Assembly: GCA_022393335.1 (NCBI GenBank)
Contig: JAJEKB010021279.1
Span: 18,525 to 82,524 of the forward strand
Source: Macrotrachela quadricornifera
Taxonomy: Eukaryota; Rotifera; Eurotatoria; Philodinida; Philodinidae
DNA: 64,000 nt
Reading direction: 5' to 3'
The notes below the pieces were generated by a model. It ran no database searches and was not told the origin of the DNA. It saw only the letters and a program-made list of their open reading frames with translations. The position numbers were made by a program, and so were the translations under genes. Positions 12,092 through 24,640 of this stretch are shown here, piece by piece (position 1 is the first letter of the stretch; each line of letters starts with the position of its first letter).

Positions 12092-13255
12092 TAGAAGTTA
12101 TTTCCCTTTTTTTTTGAACAAGTTGCTACCCGCCCATGATGATCAAAAAAGTTAACGCGCGTTCCACTCAACTAATCGATTCGTTCTCTTTCGTTTTCTT
12201 CTCATCATCTATGAATATGAATGAACTAGTGTATATATTTTTCTAACTGCCTGTCTACTTTCTTGAGTAAAGACCACTTATGTTCGATGCCACTTAACGG
12301 TTTCCCTCTGTTCACTTAACGATGACGACAAAAAGTGACTTTAAATAAGTGTTTATTCGTGTGATCACAAAGAAAGTAATGAGAAAAACTATTTTGTTTT
12401 TTAGAAAATAACAATAAATTTCCTATTAATCATCAAACATATATCAACTGTTATCAATATAGAAAATCTATTTTACAAGATATCCATTGAGCACGTATTA
12501 GTAGAGATGAACAGAATCAGATAGAAATATGTTATTAAACTAAACGACAAAATGACACATGTTACAATCGATAATACTTAGCAAAGGAGATATAAATGTT
12601 GTGATTAAAATTTATATTCAAGAGATATTTAGAAAGTAAATCATAAATAGTTTTATATTAAGAATAAAAATAATCAAACGATAAAGATAGAAATATTGAT
12701 AAGACAAAATCTGTCGACTGTGAAGCGCTTTTTGGTGTTAAGCAATATCATGTTGTTCAAATTGAAAATTTAATTGATTTTTTTTCTTCTTTATTACTAT
12801 GAAAAGAAAGAAAAAATGAATGTTATTAACATTAAAAACAAATCATTCGTTAGTTGGATTAACTCAAGCCATAGGAAACTTTAAAAATTTCATTGAATGT
12901 TCAACATGAAAAAACTTCCTCGAGACTAACATTGAATGTGAAACAAATTTTGACAGATGTCGCTCATTATCGATAATTATTTCATCTCGTTAATGTCAAT
13001 GAATTAATAAAAAATAATATAATTATTCAAAAGAGGCCTAATAATTATAAACATTAAAATAAAATTCAAATAATCTCAATCAAATTTCGATTGATTAAAT
13101 AAACCGCTTTTCTTAATGGTTCCATGACTCATCAAATCATATACATTTCATGTTCATTTAAGTTATTTTTTTTTTCGGCGGGTTAAAACTTAAAGAAAAA
13201 CTTTTCTTATTTTTAGATTTTGCCGAGATCATTGATATATTAACATATATATTCA
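12092..13255. other. intergenic region
   Basis: No gene was recognised. The 3' part carries a pyrimidine tract and TTTTTAG at about 13211-13216, 40 bp before the MBT gene start. This is a candidate 5'UTR or trans-splice acceptor. Confidence 0.4.
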
Positions 13256-15417
13256 ATGGCAACAACTCCCGATGAAACATTATCTATTCCATCTTCTACA
13301 ACATCAAATAATATTAGTCCATCACAACAAATTTCACGTACAAATGGTGCAACTATTATATCAATACCAACTGCATCAGGTATATTATCCATATATATAT
13401 ATACATATAATTAATTGAAATATATTTTCTTTTCTAGCTGATGCTATTGCCTCATTTATATGGGGTAATTATTTAAAAACAACTGGTGCACATGGAGCAC
13501 CAGTTAGCGTTTTTCGTCATGTAAATTTTTGATTCATTTTTTTTTTTAAATAAATATTTAATTTATTTATATTATTTAGGCGCCATTACAAGATATATGG
13601 GGACAATTAACACCTGGTATGAAAGTTGAAGTAATAAATACAGATTGTTCTCATAATTCACATGACACAAAAGAAAAAATCTTTTGGTTTGCATATATTA
13701 TTCGAGTAGAAGGTTATTTAGCATTATTACGTTATGAAGGATGTGATGATGATTCATCAATGGATTTTTGGTGTAATTTATGTAATAAAGATGTTCATTA
13801 TGTTGGTTGGTGTGGACAACATGGTATTAAATTAGCTCCACCAAGAAGTTTGTTTGTTTGTTTTTGTTTTATTTTTATTAAACTTTATTTTTAATATAGG
13901 TATTGAACATCGACAAACTGATTGGAAAACATTTCTTATTAATAAATTAGTTGGTGCAAAAACATTACCAGATAGTTTTCGTCAAAAAGTAAATATAATA
14001 TTAATTTTATAGATGATTTAGATTTTTATTTAGATACAATCATCACTTCGATGTCCATTTAAAAAAAATATGCTTATAGAAGTAATTGATAAATTTCGTG
14101 TATCACATATGCGTGTTGGTAAAATATCGGAAGTGGTATGTTATATAAGAATTATTATTTCTTGTATTCGAAATAAATTATTTTATTTGTTAAGATTGGT
14201 GGTCGTTTACGAATTAATTATGAAAATGTAATATAAATATATATTTTTTTGAAATTTTAATTCGAAAAAAAAAAATAAAAACATTATTTAATCTTTTAGA
14301 ATGCCGGTGAACATTTTTGGGTACATCATACTTCGGAATTAATACATCCAGTTGGTTGGTCTCATATAACTGGACATGAATTAGATGCAGCAGAAGAATA
14401 TAAAACTGAAGCAATAAAAATGGTTGAAACAAATTCATATCCATCAAATGTTGCACCACCAGAACTTTTTCGTCAAGTAGGAAGTAGAATTAACTAAAAA
14501 AGAAAAAAGAAAAAAACAAGATTTTTATTTTTTTTTAGGTTCCAATTTTATCATCTACTGATGAACAATTTAAAGAAGGACAAAAATTAGAAGCTGTTGA
14601 TCCATTAGAAATGTCTCGTATTTGTCCAGCTACAATTGGAAAAGTAAATTTTTATTAATACAAAATAAATAAAATTTTGTTTTATTTATAGGTTTTAAAA
14701 AATGGTTATTTTATGTTATCAATTGATGGATCAAGTGCTGATGATGGTTCTGATTGGTTTTGTTATCATTCAAGTTCACGTCTTATTTTTCCAATTCATT
14801 TTTGTAAAACAAATAATATTCAATTATCATTACCACTTGGTAAAACAAATATATTCTAATAAGGAAAAAAAAAACAAAAGAACAATTTTTTTTCTTTTAG
14901 GTTATCAAGGTGAATTTGAATGGGAAAAATATTTAATTGAAACAAATTCTGTTAGTGCACCACAAGAACTTTTTCAAATTATGAAAGTAATGAATAAAAT
15001 ATATTTATATAAAATCGTTTTTTTTTTTTATCTTATATTTGTTTAGGAAAAAACAACAAATCCATTTTCAATTGGAATGAAAATTGAAGCTGTAGATATG
15101 ATGGCACCACATTTAGTATGTGTTGCGACAGTAGCACAAATAGCAGATAGTTTAATACGTGTTCATTTTGATGGATGGAGTGATGATTTTGAACAATGGA
15201 TTGATTGTCAATCAACAAATATTTATCCAATTGGTTGGTGTGAACTTGTTGGATATAAACTTGAACCACCGAAACAAGCTGAACAAAAAACTACTGGTAT
15301 ATATATATAGAATATATATTGAAAAAAATATTTTGTTTTTATTTTATAGAATCAATAAAAAGATCATCGAAAAAATTAACGAGTAGAAAACAAAATAAAC
15401 GAAAACGTATTACTTAA
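13256..15417 (+). CDS. four-MBT-domain chromatin protein (MBTD1/L3MBTL2 group)
   Basis: Twelve exons: 13256-13379, 13438-13520, 13580-13847, 13900-13988, 14034-14135, 14195-14227, 14300-14476, 14539-14643, 14692-14839, 14901-14986, 15047-15296, 15350-15417. They keep frame throughout and give 510 residues. Four MBT repeats are visible. MBT1 has APVSVFRHAPL, GYLALLRYEG and DFWCNL; MBT2 has EVIDKFRVSHMRVG and HPVGWSHITGH; MBT3 has EGQKLEAVDPLEMSRICPAT and DGSDWFCYH; MBT4 has IGMKIEAVDMMAPHLVCVAT and FDGWSDDFEQWIDC, the aromatic-cage/aspartate pattern for lower methyl-lysines. The basic tail (KQNKRKRIT) is a probable nuclear signal. The N-terminus has about 45 low-complexity residues. The FCS zinc finger of MBTD1/L3MBTL2 is absent, and so is the SAM domain of SFMBT. 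Its family roles are in Polycomb-like or Tip60-type complexes. Confidence 0.9.
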
Positions 15418-16159
15418 AATATTTAATTAAAAAATAACAAGTAAAAATAATTCATTTTTGTTTTTTAGATTAAGTAAAAAACATTCTTGATTGATTTTTT
15501 TTATTTTAGTTTTACAATGATAATACAATCGGCGTAAAGCATTTTTCTTTTTTTTTTTGTCTTTATTAAACATACACTTTCCACAGCGACTGTATATAAA
15601 TAATCGCTTATTGTAAATGACGTAACGAAGAAAACTAAACTAGAATTTGTCTTTCATTTGTTTTGATTTACTATTTGTATGTATATGCATGTGTGTGTTT
15701 ATTAATAAGGATATAGGAGTGTTTAGATTGCGTATATTGCTTCCTAGTTTTTTGTTCTTTTTTCTTTTTTGAACCTTTTGTTTCATATTGAAAACAGGTG
15801 CTTCTTTGTGGTGTTTTTTTTTGTTTGACCTCTACGTTTTTTTTCTGTGTTCGTTATTGTTCATTTTTTCATGCTGTGATGTGTTTAAATGAGTGAAAGT
15901 ACGGGTATGTGTGGTTCAAACTAGAGATTTAATTAGGCAAACAATTGTCCAGTTACTGACTTCTTTTCTTTTTTTGTTATTATATAATCGTTTTTCTTTT
16001 TGTCGTGTTCTTGCTATTGAACAGTTAACAATGATACATTCAACAAACATTATTTATTCTTTCTTATTTATTTTTAATCTATATGATAGAATCAAATGAA
16101 TGAAAACAGAAGAAAAAACTAGCTAAACTTATGTTTTATATAATGGTTATTACTATAGA
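15418..16159. other. intergenic region
   Basis: 3' flank of the MBT gene, with T-rich tracts. No gene was recognised; the ORF 15893-16099 is low complexity. Confidence 0.4.
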
Positions 16160-17706
16160 ATATTGATTATTGAGTTTCATGGGAATTTTCACAACTTATA
16201 GACCTCTTAATTCTAAGTACTTTGACAAAAAAATTTTCTTGAGAGCTTTTATTTTCATAGACAGATAGACTTAAAATATTTTTGATGATAAAATGTAAAA
16301 AATGACATCTTTGATAAATTTATCTAGGACAATGCGATCAAAAATGGTATTTGTGTTATTTATGGAAAGGGGCGTATCGAATGACATTATTTCATCTTGA
16401 AAAGCCGAATTGCTCGATATAGCGGCACCGCAAATTCAATGGAACATCAATTAACCTACAACTCTGCTTATTGAGAATCTCCAGCGTTTTTTTAATAGAG
16501 GGAGAATATTGGATTAATTTTGTTAATGAATGTGCTCATCTGTGTTGCTCAATATAGATCACACTGTGAATATTCGTAGTTTTTATGAATTTGATTCCAC
16601 AGTAACGTGTAAGATCGACTCGAAAGCTTTTCATTTTAAGCTTGATTCTGATATCCATTCATTTATCAAGCATGAATTAGATTCTCAAGATTTCATCATG
16701 AGCATCTTTTCCGATTGTGGAACGAGATGATGTATTTTACTTTGTTCAAACCAACGCTGTTAATCTAAAAATATCAATTGATCATATATTTTTATGCAAC
16801 ACCTCCGCTTGCCAAAAATTTCTCATATTAATATAATGCTTTATAATGAACAATTTTTTCCGATTCAGAATCTCTGCCAAGAGTTCTAAAATATTTTCTA
16901 TACATCTTACTCACTATATTTCATGATAAACAAAAGGTTGTTTCATTATTTATAACTTCTGCGAAAGATTAAAATTAAAAACGTTCATACATCTTTAAAA
17001 CACTAGATATTTCATTAGGATCGCACAATTTTCTTTATAAGACACACTAACTATCAAGAACTTACAATCTTTTCAATAAAAAACGACTTTGTTTAAGCAA
17101 AGACTGGGAAATATATACTTTTATGCTTTAAATTGAAATAAGAATATTTACATATTCTACATCTCTATCAATAAATTTTTCAATAAAAATATCGTTTTAA
17201 TGTTGAAATGTTCATAAAATATGAGTAATAGATTTTAATTAATATGACATAATCAGTTTTGAAAACTCTGCAAGGCCTAGAAATATCATTCGAATGACCT
17301 TTAGTTATTTGTAACAACAATAGTTTGTTTTCTTGAACAATCTTACAGAACAAAGATGAGCATATTCATTAACAAAATTGACTCAATATTCTTTCTCTAT
17401 TAAAAAAAACGCTGGAAATTCTCAATAAACAAAGTTGTAGGTTAAGTGATGCTCTATTGAATACGCGGTGACGTTATTTTGATCAATTCGGCTTGTCAAG
17501 ATGAAATGATGTCATTCGATGCGCCTTTCCATGAATAACACAAATATCATTTTGAAATTCATTTTTGATCCCATTTCACCATCAAAAGTATTTTGAGTTT
17601 ATCTGTATGAAAATAAAAGCTTTTCAAGAAAATTTTTTTGTCATAGTGCTTAGAATTAAGAGATCTATAAACCGTGATCAAATTCCAGTGGAAATACCCT
17701 AATATT
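16160..17706. mobile_element. 1.5 kb element with ~390 bp inverted termini
   Basis: The left arm (about 16160-16550) and right arm (about 17340-17706) are imperfect inverted repeats. Examples are CTCTTAATTCTAAGTAC at about 16204 against GTGCTTAGAATTAAGAG near 17646, and TTATTTATGGAAAGG.GCG near 16360 against CGCCTTTCCATGAATAA near 17522. The central ~0.8 kb is unique AT-rich DNA. Its only ORF (16530-16730, 66 residues) has no transposase motif. This is a non-autonomous foldback-type transposon of unknown family. Confidence 0.75.
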
Positions 17707-19124
17707 TTATTATTTTGCAAGAAATAATAACATAAAATTCGAAAGTTCTAGAGCGATAGGCAATCCATGAAAATTTTTAAGGATCAATACATTCTTTTTC
17801 TTCTGTTTAATAAAACGGTTCAATGATCAAAACTTACAATATAAGCAAAAAAGAATTAATAAAAATCAAGTGTTATATGATAGAGGTGTTTGCGGTAATT
17901 GTATGTAAGATGCCTACGGGTTCAAAATTCTAGCAGAATTTTTTTTTCTTTTCTCTTGTAATGATTAGAAGCCAATAGCCACGAATATTTTAATCTTGTT
18001 AAGTTAACCATGAGAGCTTTTATTTGTCTGGAACAGAACCCAATGTTTTTGACTATCAATACAAACATCTTCATTGTTAAATAACTTAAATCAGTCCGTA
18101 TATCTTTGTGAGAAAGAGCAGATCTAGTGTCAGATTGGTCTGGAAATTCAAATTTTGAACTCTTAATTATAATATATTGGTTATCGTCACTAGATAAGTT
18201 CTGATTGAGATCAATTTATATCTCACGATAGATACTCAATATTATCTATTATCTCAAAGTTTAAAGAAAATTCTGATATCTCAATTTGTTTGAAACTCAT
18301 TCATTTTTATTTCATGTTTTGCCAATAACAGTATGAACATATGAAGAGAATTGTCTCATTGACAAAACAATGTAAAAAATAAGAATATAGGAGAAAGCAA
18401 CCACTCGAATCTGATTGCTATGTCCCACCGAGTTTTAATTCATATGACAGGATCTGACGCAGCTAGATTGACTTAGGCTTTACATCATCCCTAGGCCACC
18501 AAGTTGCGCCCTTTCTGTACGTTAGATTGCTATAATATGAATGGATCAAGTCAGGCTAAAATTTCATAATTGAGTTTGATCTAGTCATTTTGCAGACCAT
18601 AGACCGTGATTTCATGGTGTTCAGAGTAGACCAAATTGTCCATATTCTAAATTTATTTATTGAGTAGCATCCACCGTTTGTAATATAGGTAACAGCAGGT
18701 AATCGACGTTAGTTTCATTCATCCAAAAGCAAAGAAAAAATATATATACAAAACATTGTGTAATAACTAATAATATCTAAATGCAAAAAATTCAAATCCA
18801 AAGGCATTTTTTTTCAATTTTATATTTTGAAATATTTATGAAATATAATTCATAATAAAATTCTAGTTAGTAGTGACCTCAATATGTCAATTATGTAACT
18901 TTTATGATTCGTAAAATTACAACTCTTGTGAAATTCAAGGTAATACAGATAAAAACAAAACAGAACTTGCAACAGCGTTGTGCAATACCTGTTGACAAGA
19001 AAAAGACCGCAAGAATGCCAGTTTTTATTTTCTTTACGTTTGCTCGAAGAAAAAAGAAAGAATAATATTATATTTTTAGTTAAAATACTTTGAATTTGGG
19101 ATATTACTTAAAATTAAAAAAAAA
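17707..19124. other. intergenic region upstream of macroH2A
   Basis: No exon was recognised. The region contains the promoter of the downstream gene, but no clear core-promoter element could be singled out in the AT-rich background. Confidence 0.4.
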
Positions 19125-20632
19125 ATGGCACCATCTTCATCAAAAAAAGGACGTGTATCACGTTCATCACGTGCTGGAATTATTTTTCCAGTCACTCGTA
19201 TGCATCGTTATCTTAAATCGGCTCCAATTTCTACAACACGAGTAACCAAAGGTGCAGCCATTTATTTAGCAGCTGCTATTGAATATCTTGTTGGTAAGTA
19301 TATTAAAATTCATTTTTTCTTTTGATTTATAGAATAAAAAAGGGTAACATAAATATTATTTACAGCTGAAGTACTTGAATTAAGTGGTAATGCAGCACGA
19401 GATCATCGACGTTCTCGAATTATACCAAGAGATACGCTGCTTGCTATAGCTACTGATGAAGAACTTAATAAAGTAGAATAAAATGAAAGATAATCGTATG
19501 TTTAATAGATACATTTGATTTTAGTTACTTCGTGGTTGTGTTATTCCTCAAGGTGGTGTTCTTCCGAACATTTTTCCATTTCTTCAAAAAAATGATACTG
19601 GTGATAGTCTAGACCAATCATCATCAGGCTCGTCAGAAAAACCTTCAAAAACAAAAAAACGAACAGATACTAAAACTAAAAAGACTACTGGTCGACGTAA
19701 ACCAACATTAACTAAAGGTGGCGCAGGAAGTTTTACTGTTTTTAGTGCACCTAAACCAAAAGTATTAATCTTTAATATAAAAAAAAGTATAAATAAATAA
19801 TTTAATATTCTAGGCCGTTGCACTTAAAGGTACTGCAGTAACAACACTTTCTGAACGTGTTCTTAATCGTGGACAAAAAGTATATTAAAATAAAGAAAAT
19901 AAATAAATTCAATTTTTAAATGTATATATATTTTAGTTAACTGTTGTTCAAGGAAATATTATTAATATTAAAGCTGATGCCATTGTTCATCCAACAAGTA
20001 CTTCACTTAGTATGGGTGGTGAAGTTGGTTAGTATATTATATAGTATAAATTATTCTTCTGTTGTATTGTTTTTTTTTTATTAGGTCATGCTTTATTTAA
20101 AGCAGGTGGAAAAGAATTAAAAGATGCTTTAACTCAAGCAGCAAAAAATAAATCATTAACTAATGTTGGAGATGGTAATATATAAAATTCGAAAAAAAAA
20201 AAAAAGAATCTTTTATATTTTATTATTTAGTGGTTCTTACTGATGCACCAAATTTATCTGCTACACATTTAATTCATGTTAATTCACCAACATGGAATGC
20301 TGGTTCACAAGATCAATGTATTGGTGAACTTGATACAGCTACAACAAATATTCTTAATTTAGCTGATCAAGAAAATTTAACATCAATTGCTATACCAAGT
20401 ATTAGTAGTGGAAAGTATGAAAATAAAAATAAAAAAAAATAAATAATTTCATATTTTTTTATTAATTAGTGCGGGATTTCCAAAACAAACAGCTGCACAA
20501 ACAATTTTAGCAGCTATATCAAAATATTTTCGACAAAAAACAACAACAAATCTTCAACAAGTATTTTTTGTTTTATACGATGCTGAAAGTGTTAATGTTT
20601 ATACAACTGAACTTCAACGTATGGTCGAATAA
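19125..20632 (+). CDS. macroH2A: macroH2A core histone variant
   Basis: Eight exons: 19125-19293, 19366-19472, 19525-19761, 19814-19879, 19937-20027, 20085-20174, 20231-20414, 20470-20632. They encode 368 residues, close to the 370 of vertebrate macroH2A. Residues 1-115 are an H2A fold: [58 protein letters not shown]. The acidic-patch residues, including DEE, are kept. A lysine/threonine-rich linker follows ([19 protein letters not shown]). Then comes a macro domain ([58 protein letters not shown]) with the usual C-terminus [13 protein letters not shown]. The family marks silenced chromatin, and some forms bind ADP-ribose; ligand binding here is not predictable by eye. The short introns are all in frame, so the gene looks intact. 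Confidence 0.95.
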
Positions 20633-20793
20633 ATAAACTATTAAATTTAATAAAAGACAAATTTCTATGACTTTTATCCATTCGTATATGTTGTGTAAAT
20701 GCTGTGATCCTTTTTATTTTTTCGTTTTAATTAATATAATAAATTTATTTTATCCAAGTAAAAACAATTAGCTTATTTTTTTTTGTTTGTTTC

Positions 20794-20796
20794 TAG
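20794..20796 (+). promoter_or_regulatory. candidate acceptor between macroH2A and sphingosine kinase
   Basis: A T-rich tract ending in TTTCTAG lies 17 bases before the sphingosine kinase ATG, in the 181 bp gap after the macroH2A stop. It has the appearance of a splice acceptor with no matching upstream donor in the gap. That would fit spliced-leader processing of a two-gene transcript or a short 5'UTR intron. Confidence 0.35.
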
Positions 20797-20813
20797 AAAT
20801 TCTTAATTCTTAA

Positions 20814-23270
20814 ATGACACAAGAAGAATCGAAATTTACTGATCTTGAAGATGTATTTTTTCTTTATGATCATTTATCAAAACAATATATACTTAAATTA
20901 ACATCAACAAATCTTTCAATTACTAGAAAACAAAATGATAATCTTAATAGATCATCATCATCATCATCGTCAAACGAACAAACAACATTAATACCAATTG
21001 ATGATATTTATGGATGTTTATGTATGAAATCAAAGAAAAATTCTAATCAATGCCATTTAACATTTTATTTATATGTCTTAAGACAACCAAATGGTATTAG
21101 TGGAATAGTATCAAAAAAACTTAATTTACATCGATCACAACATATATTTACATATGATAAATATAATAATTTTGAAATAAATTATGCTGAAATATTACGA
21201 TGGCATCGTCATGTAACATATGCAATTTATTTACGACGAAAACTTCCTCGTATGTTTTTTATTGAATTAATATACAAGAATAAAATAATAAAAAAGAGAT
21301 TTATTCAATATAAATTTAGTTGATATTGTAAAAACAAAACGTGATAAACGTGTAATTGTTTTTGTTAATCCAGCTGGTGGAGCAGGTAATGCTTATCGAA
21401 TGGTTATGGAATATGTTGTTGGTGTATGGAGTGAAGCAGAATTTAATTATCAAATTATTTTAACAGGTTTTTTTAATTAAATATTTATAATAAAAAAAAA
21501 AGTATTTGTTTTTATATATTTTAGAATATGCTGGTCATGCTCGAGATTATGTACAATCATTAGAATTAAGTGAATGGAGTGGAATTGTTGTTGCTTCTGG
21601 TGATGGACTTGTTTATGAAGTAAAAGAAAAAAAATAATTTATAATCAATTTTTATTCTTGTATTAAAGGTAATCAATGGTCTTTTTAGTAGAAATGATTG
21701 GCAAGAAGCTTTAAAATTACCTATTGGACATTTACCATGTGGTTCAGGTAATGCATTTATTACAAGTATTATTCGTCATAGCAAGTAAATGATTTTATTT
21801 TATTTAATATTTAATTATTGGTTTAATATAAATAGACAACCAATTGCAGAATCAATGGAACAATTTGTTGTTCAATCTGCTATACTTCTAGCTACACATC
21901 AAGTTATACCTTTTGATATGGCTGTTATTGATCTATGTGATGGACAACGAATTTTTTCGTTTCTTAGTGTTGAATGGGCTGTTATTGCAGATCTTGATTA
22001 TGAAAGTGAAAAATATCGATTTCTTGGTAAATCAAAACAAAAAATTAGTAATTATTTATTTTTTTTTCTGTATTATTCTTCAGGTGAAATGCGATTTACT
22101 GTTGGAGCTATTCAACGAATTCTTCGTAAGTATCATTGATTTTTTTAATGAAAATACTATATATCGATATATATAAATACTCTTTTCAATTTGTAATGAG
22201 AATATTTAGAAGAGTTGTACTATCGATTTTCTTATTAAAAGAAATATTACAGGTATTAATGAATATTTTATGATCTTATTTATTTAATATTCTTTCTTTT
22301 TTTCTATTATATCAGAAAAAAAATATCTACACTTGACTTTATCATTTATATATATATCAAAAGTATGATAAGATAATTCAAGTTAAATAGGTATAAATTA
22401 AATATAACACTTTAGAAAAATAAACTTCTTACTACTAATTACTAATTAACCTTCTTCGATATTTTTGATAAAATAAATAAAATAAAATAGTTTCTATATT
22501 ATATTTTAGGACCTAGAATTTATGAAGGTTATATTGATTATCTTCCGTATGATGTTACCGATGATACAGTTCAAACAAATCAGATTACACCAGATACAAC
22601 AATTGATAAACTTCATCATCATTTATTACCACTTAATGAACCTATACCAATTGATCCAACAACAAGTAAATGGCGTCGTATTGAAGGACCATTTGCTTAT
22701 GTACTTATTACATCAAAATCTGCTATGTCAAAAGATACTTTAACAACTCCACCATCAACATTAGCTGATGGATATTTAACATTACAATTTATACGTATTA
22801 CAGATTCACTACGTATGAATTTATTTAAAATGTTTATAAATTTATCTGATGGAAAACATTTTAATTATGATTTTGTTGAATGGATGCCTGTACGTGCATT
22901 TCGATTAGTACCAGCTGGTACAGATGGAAATATAATGATTGATGGTGAAAAAGTTCCTTATGGTAAAATAAAATTTTGAATTTACTTTTTTTTTCTATCT
23001 CCTAATATTCACTCTGAATGAGATTGAAGATGAATAGAGCACGCAAATTATCTTACATGAATAACAGAGTGCTCGGTTAATATACCTATATGATTGATAT
23101 ACGGAAGCGTTCATATTCAATTTGTGTGATGATTTTATTAGTAATCTTTCTGAAATTATGACAGAATTTAAAGAATGTTTTTTTTTTTATTTTTAGGTCC
23201 TATGCAAGGTGAAGTTTTACCAAGTATTGGTCGATGTATGGGTAAACAACCAAAGAATGATCGAAATTAA
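20814..23270 (+). CDS. SPHK: sphingosine kinase
   Basis: Eight exons: 20814-21249, 21320-21466, 21525-21619, 21669-21784, 21836-22026, 22084-22125, 22510-22962, 23197-23270. They encode 517 residues. The enzyme phosphorylates sphingosine to sphingosine-1-phosphate using ATP. The diacylglycerol-kinase-type catalytic fold is seen as VFVNPAGGAGNA (about residues 159-170, nucleotide loop), AGHARDYV (about 197), SGDGLVYEVINGL with the catalytic Asp at about 221, and LPCGSGNA (about 248). The C-terminal lobe has SFLSVEWAVIADLDYESEKY, RFLGEMRFTVGA and WMPVRAFRLVP. The N-terminal 145 residues form a PH-like regulatory segment with a serine run. Intron 6 (384 bp) and intron 7 (234 bp) are long for this genome. 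It could equally be called SPHK1 or SPHK2 by this reading. Confidence 0.93.
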
Positions 23271-24427
23271 TAAAAAAAATATGTCATTTTTCTTCCGAAT
23301 GATTCAGATAACATATTTAATATGCAAATATAATATAATTCATAATGTTTTTTAATTATTTTTATCAATAGTATCAGAATATGAAATGTCTTTCTTCCTT
23401 TTTTATTTTATTTTCATATTTAATTGTAAACAAATGATTTTGATAAATTAACAAAAAAATTCTACATTAATTAATTAATATTTAAAATAAACTATTTAAG
23501 TGTAACTGTAATTAATTATATGTAATTTTCTTTTATATAATAAGATTATTCATAAAGCAAAGTATTAAAATATCTCGAGATCGAATAAAGCAAGAAAAAG
23601 AAGAACAAGGCAATGCTAATGATTCGTATATAATTGTTTATACAGTCTTTAAGGATGGTAAATGTCAATCATGAATTTTTCTAGAATGAAATCATATAAA
23701 AAATTTTAACAAGAGAAATATATTCCGATAATAAATGCAATGATGAATATCATTATCTGTATATTATAAGGAAAAAACTATTAAAAGAAAAACAGAAAAG
23801 ATATAAAGGTGTAGTCTGTAATATGTATTATAAACTTAAGATGTTTAGATTAGTAAAAGTTATTAGCAGTGAAATTCAATGATAAATAAAGCCCTAACGT
23901 ATTAAAATTAACTTTGCTATTTGAGATTCAGTTTAAAAAAATTTTAGTAATTACTCTGATGTAGACGCAACTGCCCGGCGGCCAATTTAGACGTAAGATG
24001 AACATGGAGCAGCCACACAGGCAAAGAATGTCTGTGTTTTATACCTCTAAGATTGGGAAAAATCATTATAATAAGTGAATTTGATCATTTTGTAGTCTAT
24101 CTGTATATACTTGTTTTTTACTTTTTCTGTAAGTAAGTTTAGAAAATGACAAAAAACAATGAGATTGAGACATTTCTTTCGATGTCGCTTTTAAATTGTA
24201 TCTCAGATATTTTTATTGACTTCGAAATTTCATTTGTAAATAATGATTTTAGATAGAATCAATATATATATGAATTTTTTCTTTAGAGAATTTGAGAACT
24301 ATTTATGTAGAACAATCTAAAAGTAGTAAGACTGACAATTTGATAATTTATATCAGGGTTTAAAACACTTTTTTTCATATATTCTATTATACTTAAATTA
24401 ATCTAGTAATAATAAAATTCCGGTAAG
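23271..24427. other. intergenic region
   Basis: 3' flank of the kinase gene followed by AT-rich spacer. Nothing coding was recognised. Confidence 0.4.
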
Positions 24428-24640
24428 AAGATCTCTTTTGTGAAACTCACATATAAAAACGTGAGCGTAAGTTTCATGCCGAGATTTTCCGGCTTTCTCC
24501 ACCCCCTTACAGACACGTTCATTTCTTTTATTAGATATAATTCATTTCTAGTATTTTATATTGCAATAATGAAGTTGAAGAAGATATGTGAGTTCCACAT
24601 TTTAACTCCAAAGGGGTTGCGCTGACAAGCTGTTTCTTTG
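24428..24640 (+). repeat. ~200 bp repeat, copy P
   Basis: It contains GTGAAACTCACATAT, CTCCACCCCCTTACAGACAC and GCGCTGACAAGCTGTTT. An inverted copy lies at 27515-27705. Within each copy the motif CTCACATAT recurs in inverted form near the other end (ATATGTGAGTTCCAC at about 24583-24597), suggesting a small palindromic MITE. Confidence 0.6.
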
